From Tetmemena sp. SeJ-2015 (taxonomy: Eukaryota > Ciliophora > Spirotrichea > Sporadotrichida > Oxytrichidae): DNA of 64,000 nucleotides. Where the stretch lies: positions 1 to 64,000 of the forward strand of contig JAJKFJ010021187.1 of the NCBI GenBank assembly GCA_027382625.1, read 5' to 3'. The notes under the pieces were generated by a model. It was not told the origin of the DNA. It made no database searches and was given only the letters and a program-made list of their open reading frames with translations. A program made the translations under genes and the position numbers. Positions 61,400 to 64,000 of this stretch are shown in pieces; position 1 is the stretch's first letter, and the number at the start of each line of letters is the position of its first letter.

Positions 61400-62222
61400 A
61401 ATTATGATTCGCTAACTCATCTCATATGAAAGCCCTCTCCTAACTGAGTAATCTACTTCTTCTTTAAAATCTTTCTAGCATCTTCTTGAATTATTTCTCT
61501 CTATCCTTGATTGGCCTAATTGAACGCTCTAAGCTGCAAGATAAACTCTTCATTCAATCATCTGAGCACTTTTATTTCGAAGATGCACTCAAGATTAACT
61601 AAAATGAGGAGAAAGTCAAGGAAGTGACTAGTGCTATTTTCCTCTTTTACCCTGAGTTGCTGGGCGCTAGAGCAAGGCAAGAATTGATGTAAGCTATACT
61701 TCAAAGTTAATTTCGATATTTAGATCTGCCCTTAACTCGATCGCTAATCTTAAGAAAGATAGAGAAAACGGATAAGACTTCAAAGTTAACATTTGCACTT
61801 TCTTCTGTTCTATTTGGATGCTTCAAGAACTCAAAAGTCATCCATTAAAATAAGATCATTTTACAGATTATTTATGACTTTAAAGATCCTTTGTTCAAGA
61901 ACATACAAATATTTACCCTCTCACTAAATGATAAGCTGAGGGAGTATCCTATTATAACGGTCATGGAAGAATACAGTCAAGATCATGCTCAGTAATTTTA
62001 AGATCAAATATTTGAGATAAAAACTTTATCTTTTTTATTCAGTGGGTTGAAGATAGAGAAAGGTTCAAAATTGAATAACTGATGTTAAATTTGCAGTAAT
62101 CAGACGAAACTGGAAAGCCAAGAATCGATCTTACAGCAAAATAGTGCTTTAAAATTTTCTTCACCACTCTTCTCCAGAGAAGCATTTTAAATCAAACTCT
62201 GAGGCTAACCACACAATAATGA
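61353..62222 (+). CDS. Helical protein of unknown function
   Basis: Proposed ATG 61353, overlapping the uridine-kinase tail in another frame. MITFYEAGNQENFKLEIMIR leads into a helical frame; an IES at 61472-61498 is followed by a clean frame of about 185 codons (LIGLIERSKLQDKLF, FLFYPELLGARARQELM, RSLILRKIEKTDK, YDFKDPLFKNIQ). After a probable intron ending TTGCAG (about 62095) the last exon ends at TGA 62220-62222. The repeated helix pairs suggest an alpha-solenoid. It could also be the 3' part of the kinase gene. Confidence 0.6.
61472..61498. other. IES, pointer TTTCT
   Basis: TTTCT at 61472-61476 and 61494-61498; removing 22 nt joins SSLKSF to SLSLIGLIERSK and avoids a TGA near 61525. Confidence 0.8.
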
Positions 62223-62318
62223 TGAAAAAATAATTAAGAATAAGTTAAGTTCAATTTAAAAAGCTATTTGCTCTCATTTGCCATATAACGCTCATATTGA
62301 AGAAATTAAAGTAAGCAT

Positions 62319-63343
62319 TCACTTCTTTTTAGTGAAACTTTAAATTGAGCATTACCCGCTTGGAGGTTGTAGCTGTTTTATTTTGACCATCCCACTTTTC
62401 GGTCTGCCTCTTCCCCTTGATGGCTAGTGCTAATCTGAATTTGTCTTGCCTGAACCAAACCCCGTACTTATATGTGTTACTTTCTTATTCCCACTCTCAT
62501 TCTTGCTCTAATTGCCAGCTTGATGAATAATTCGAGAAATATTCTCTCCACTATGCTTAAGGTTTGCATTTTCAGTTTGTGGAGGTGACGATTTATTAGG
62601 AGTTGAGTGAGTAGTCTCTGATCCTGAATTAGCTCCAATGTTAGATTTTCCTCCAGTAGCTGCTTTTTTAAACATAGGCTTAGTTCCAGATGAGGAGCTT
62701 TACTTTTGCTACTTTGAAGCAGAGCTATTCTAAGGCCTAACTCCGAAAAAGTTTCTCTGAATTTACTGAGCCTGCTTGCTTTAGTTAAGTATTTAACTCT
62801 ATCCAGATTTCGCACCGCTATTAGCATCTTCAGCGCCTTCCCTTAGGTACGAAGAGATAAACTCCATAGAAAGCTTGGAGCTATCAGTTTGTATCTATTC
62901 ATCTAGTAAGGCTTGTGTTTGTAATTCTATTTCTGCTCTTTTCTTAGCTATTTCTTCGGGGGATTAATTAGGCTCAGCTTTTTCAAAAATACTGGATATA
63001 TGAAGCTCAGTTATATTATCCAAGTTATCTTTGAGGTCTTGATGAGTTTCTAACTCTTCCATTTTGAAGAAGCGACAGTAGAGATGATTAGGAATTTCAT
63101 TGGTGAAGTAGACTACTTTCACTTCAATATCGTACTTGTCTTGCCATTTGTCTCTTTTCTTTGACTCCCTATATAATTGATAAGAAGGTCTTATAAGAAT
63201 ACTTACTCCTATCCATCCTTAGACTCTTCTTGCATTTCTTAATCTTCTTCCACTCCTTTATCGCCCTCTAACTCTTCTTGTTTCATTAGATGCACCCCGT
63301 AATCATGCAGACTCTCGCAAGCCTCTGAGAAAGAGAGGTTCAT
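62319..63343 (-). CDS. Unknown protein with AT-hook-like tail
   Basis: ATG 63343 begins MNLSFSEACESLHDYGVHL and an acidic stretch. An intron (about 63170-63208, GTAAGTATTC...TATATAG) follows. Next is a folded-looking region with YDIEVKVVYFTNEIPNHLYCRFF and ELETHQDLKDNLDNITELHI, an E/K/Q helix, then a long S/G/N/K-rich tail ending in RGRGRPKSG, an AT-hook-like motif, and TGA 62319-62321. The EVKVVYFTNEIP block looks conserved but I cannot name it. Chromatin association is suggested only by the tail. The plus-frame and alternative minus ORFs here are shadows. Confidence 0.65.
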
Positions 63344-63582
63344 CCGAACTTATAAGATAGTTGGAGAGACCTAAAATAGAGGGTTTAACTTAATCTTGGC
63401 TTACTAGTTTATTCAAGCTCAGTAAAAAATCATGCTTCGAAAACATATCTTTTCAATCAGATTTCAAACAAAAATTTAGCAGATATAATCAATTATTGGT
63501 AAGCTATCGGATCGTCAAACATAAGAAATGAATATTTGAGATATTCGAACCTCACAGATAATAAAACCTTAAATTATCTAAA

Positions 63583-64000
63583 TCAACAGTCACTTTTGAG
63601 AGTGTCCTATTTACTATCTAATTGTAAATATATCATTTTGATCTTGTGAAATTTCTTCTAGGGTTTCCCTTTAAGCGTTTAGCTTTACTTTTTGGGAAGT
63701 TTATCTTCGCTCTCTTTACTTTAACTGGGCTCATTTTGCCATCCTCTCTCGCTCCAATCATCGCCCAAATGATTTCTCTAGCTATTTTATCTACTACTGT
63801 TCTAGTTGTTGTTATTAAAAACCTAGTTTAGATGATTCTTCAGATTCGTCAACCCCACATTCAATAATCTAGCCTTTTGCTGAGGAGTTAAGTTGCTGTT
63901 GTTCTTTATTCTAAAAGCAGACCTTTACTTTATGACCTAGGTTGAAGTTTAAGGAGAAATAACAGAAGAATCTAAAGTTTTCAAATGTATTAAGAGAGAA
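63583..64000 (-). CDS. Unknown N/Q/K-rich protein, C-terminal part
   Basis: Minus-strand frame open from the window edge to TGA 63583-63585. NNSNLTPQQKARLLNVGLTN is followed by an N/Q/S-rich stretch and a lysine-rich end. The start lies beyond 64000. The plus-strand hydrophobic ORF over the same bases is a shadow of this N/K-rich frame. Confidence 0.55.

Noticed and set aside
63646..63831. Plus-strand hydrophobic 61-residue ORF that resembles a membrane peptide
   Set aside because: It is the antisense of an N/K/Q-rich minus frame that runs off the window; antisense of Lys/Asn/Gln codons reads as Leu/Ile/Phe.

Overview
The window reads as germline (micronuclear) DNA of a hypotrich/stichotrich ciliate of the Oxytricha-Stylonychia type. 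Every recognisable protein can be read only if TAA and TAG mean glutamine and TGA is the sole stop. Introns are short (mostly 25-70 nt, GTAAG...TAG). Reading frames are repeatedly broken by short AT-rich inserts lying between two copies of a 4-8 bp direct repeat; deleting the insert plus one repeat copy restores a conserved or coherent frame. That is the MDS/pointer/IES layout of ciliate germline DNA. I place 23 such inserts by position (13 nt to 2.5 kb) and infer more. One gene (calmodulin-lysine methyltransferase) has its two macronuclear segments in inverted linear order, so it is scrambled.

Layout: 1-1383, 3' part of a C2H2 zinc-finger gene (+). 1701-2768, small coiled-coil protein (+). 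2820-8459, protein with two cyclic-nucleotide-binding domains (+), split by a 2.5 kb IES holding a 2.27 kb TIR element with an SF3 Rep-type helicase. 8583-20921, a minus-strand block: unknown Q/S-rich protein, WD40 protein, nicalin, a RAD1-like clamp, two coiled-coil proteins. 21223-23636, unknown (+). 23738-26113, ZNHIT2-like zf-HIT protein (-) interrupted by a TA-flanked MITE. 26304-32813, unknown protein, CNG/HCN-type K+ channel and unknown protein (+). 32926-34790, UDP-glycosyltransferase (-). 35844-45565, three large proteins of unknown function (+), the second interrupted by another copy of the MITE. 45761-47483, scrambled CAMKMT (+) with a complete TRAPPC2 gene nested between its segments (-). 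47737-56285, three low-complexity Q/N-rich genes (-). 56354-59652, kinesin (-). 60111-62222, uridine kinase and an unknown gene (+). 62319-64000, two minus-strand unknowns, the last running off the window.

The genes are mostly unrelated housekeeping, signalling and ciliary functions, with no operon logic. What joins them is the germline architecture: the same pointer-bounded inserts, from 13-18 nt micro-IESs to transposon-sized ones, cut the coding sequences. CDS coordinates are envelopes that include introns and IESs. Exact exon ends are given only where I could work them out, and start codons are inferred from the frame alone. No tRNA, rRNA, CRISPR array or telomere was seen.
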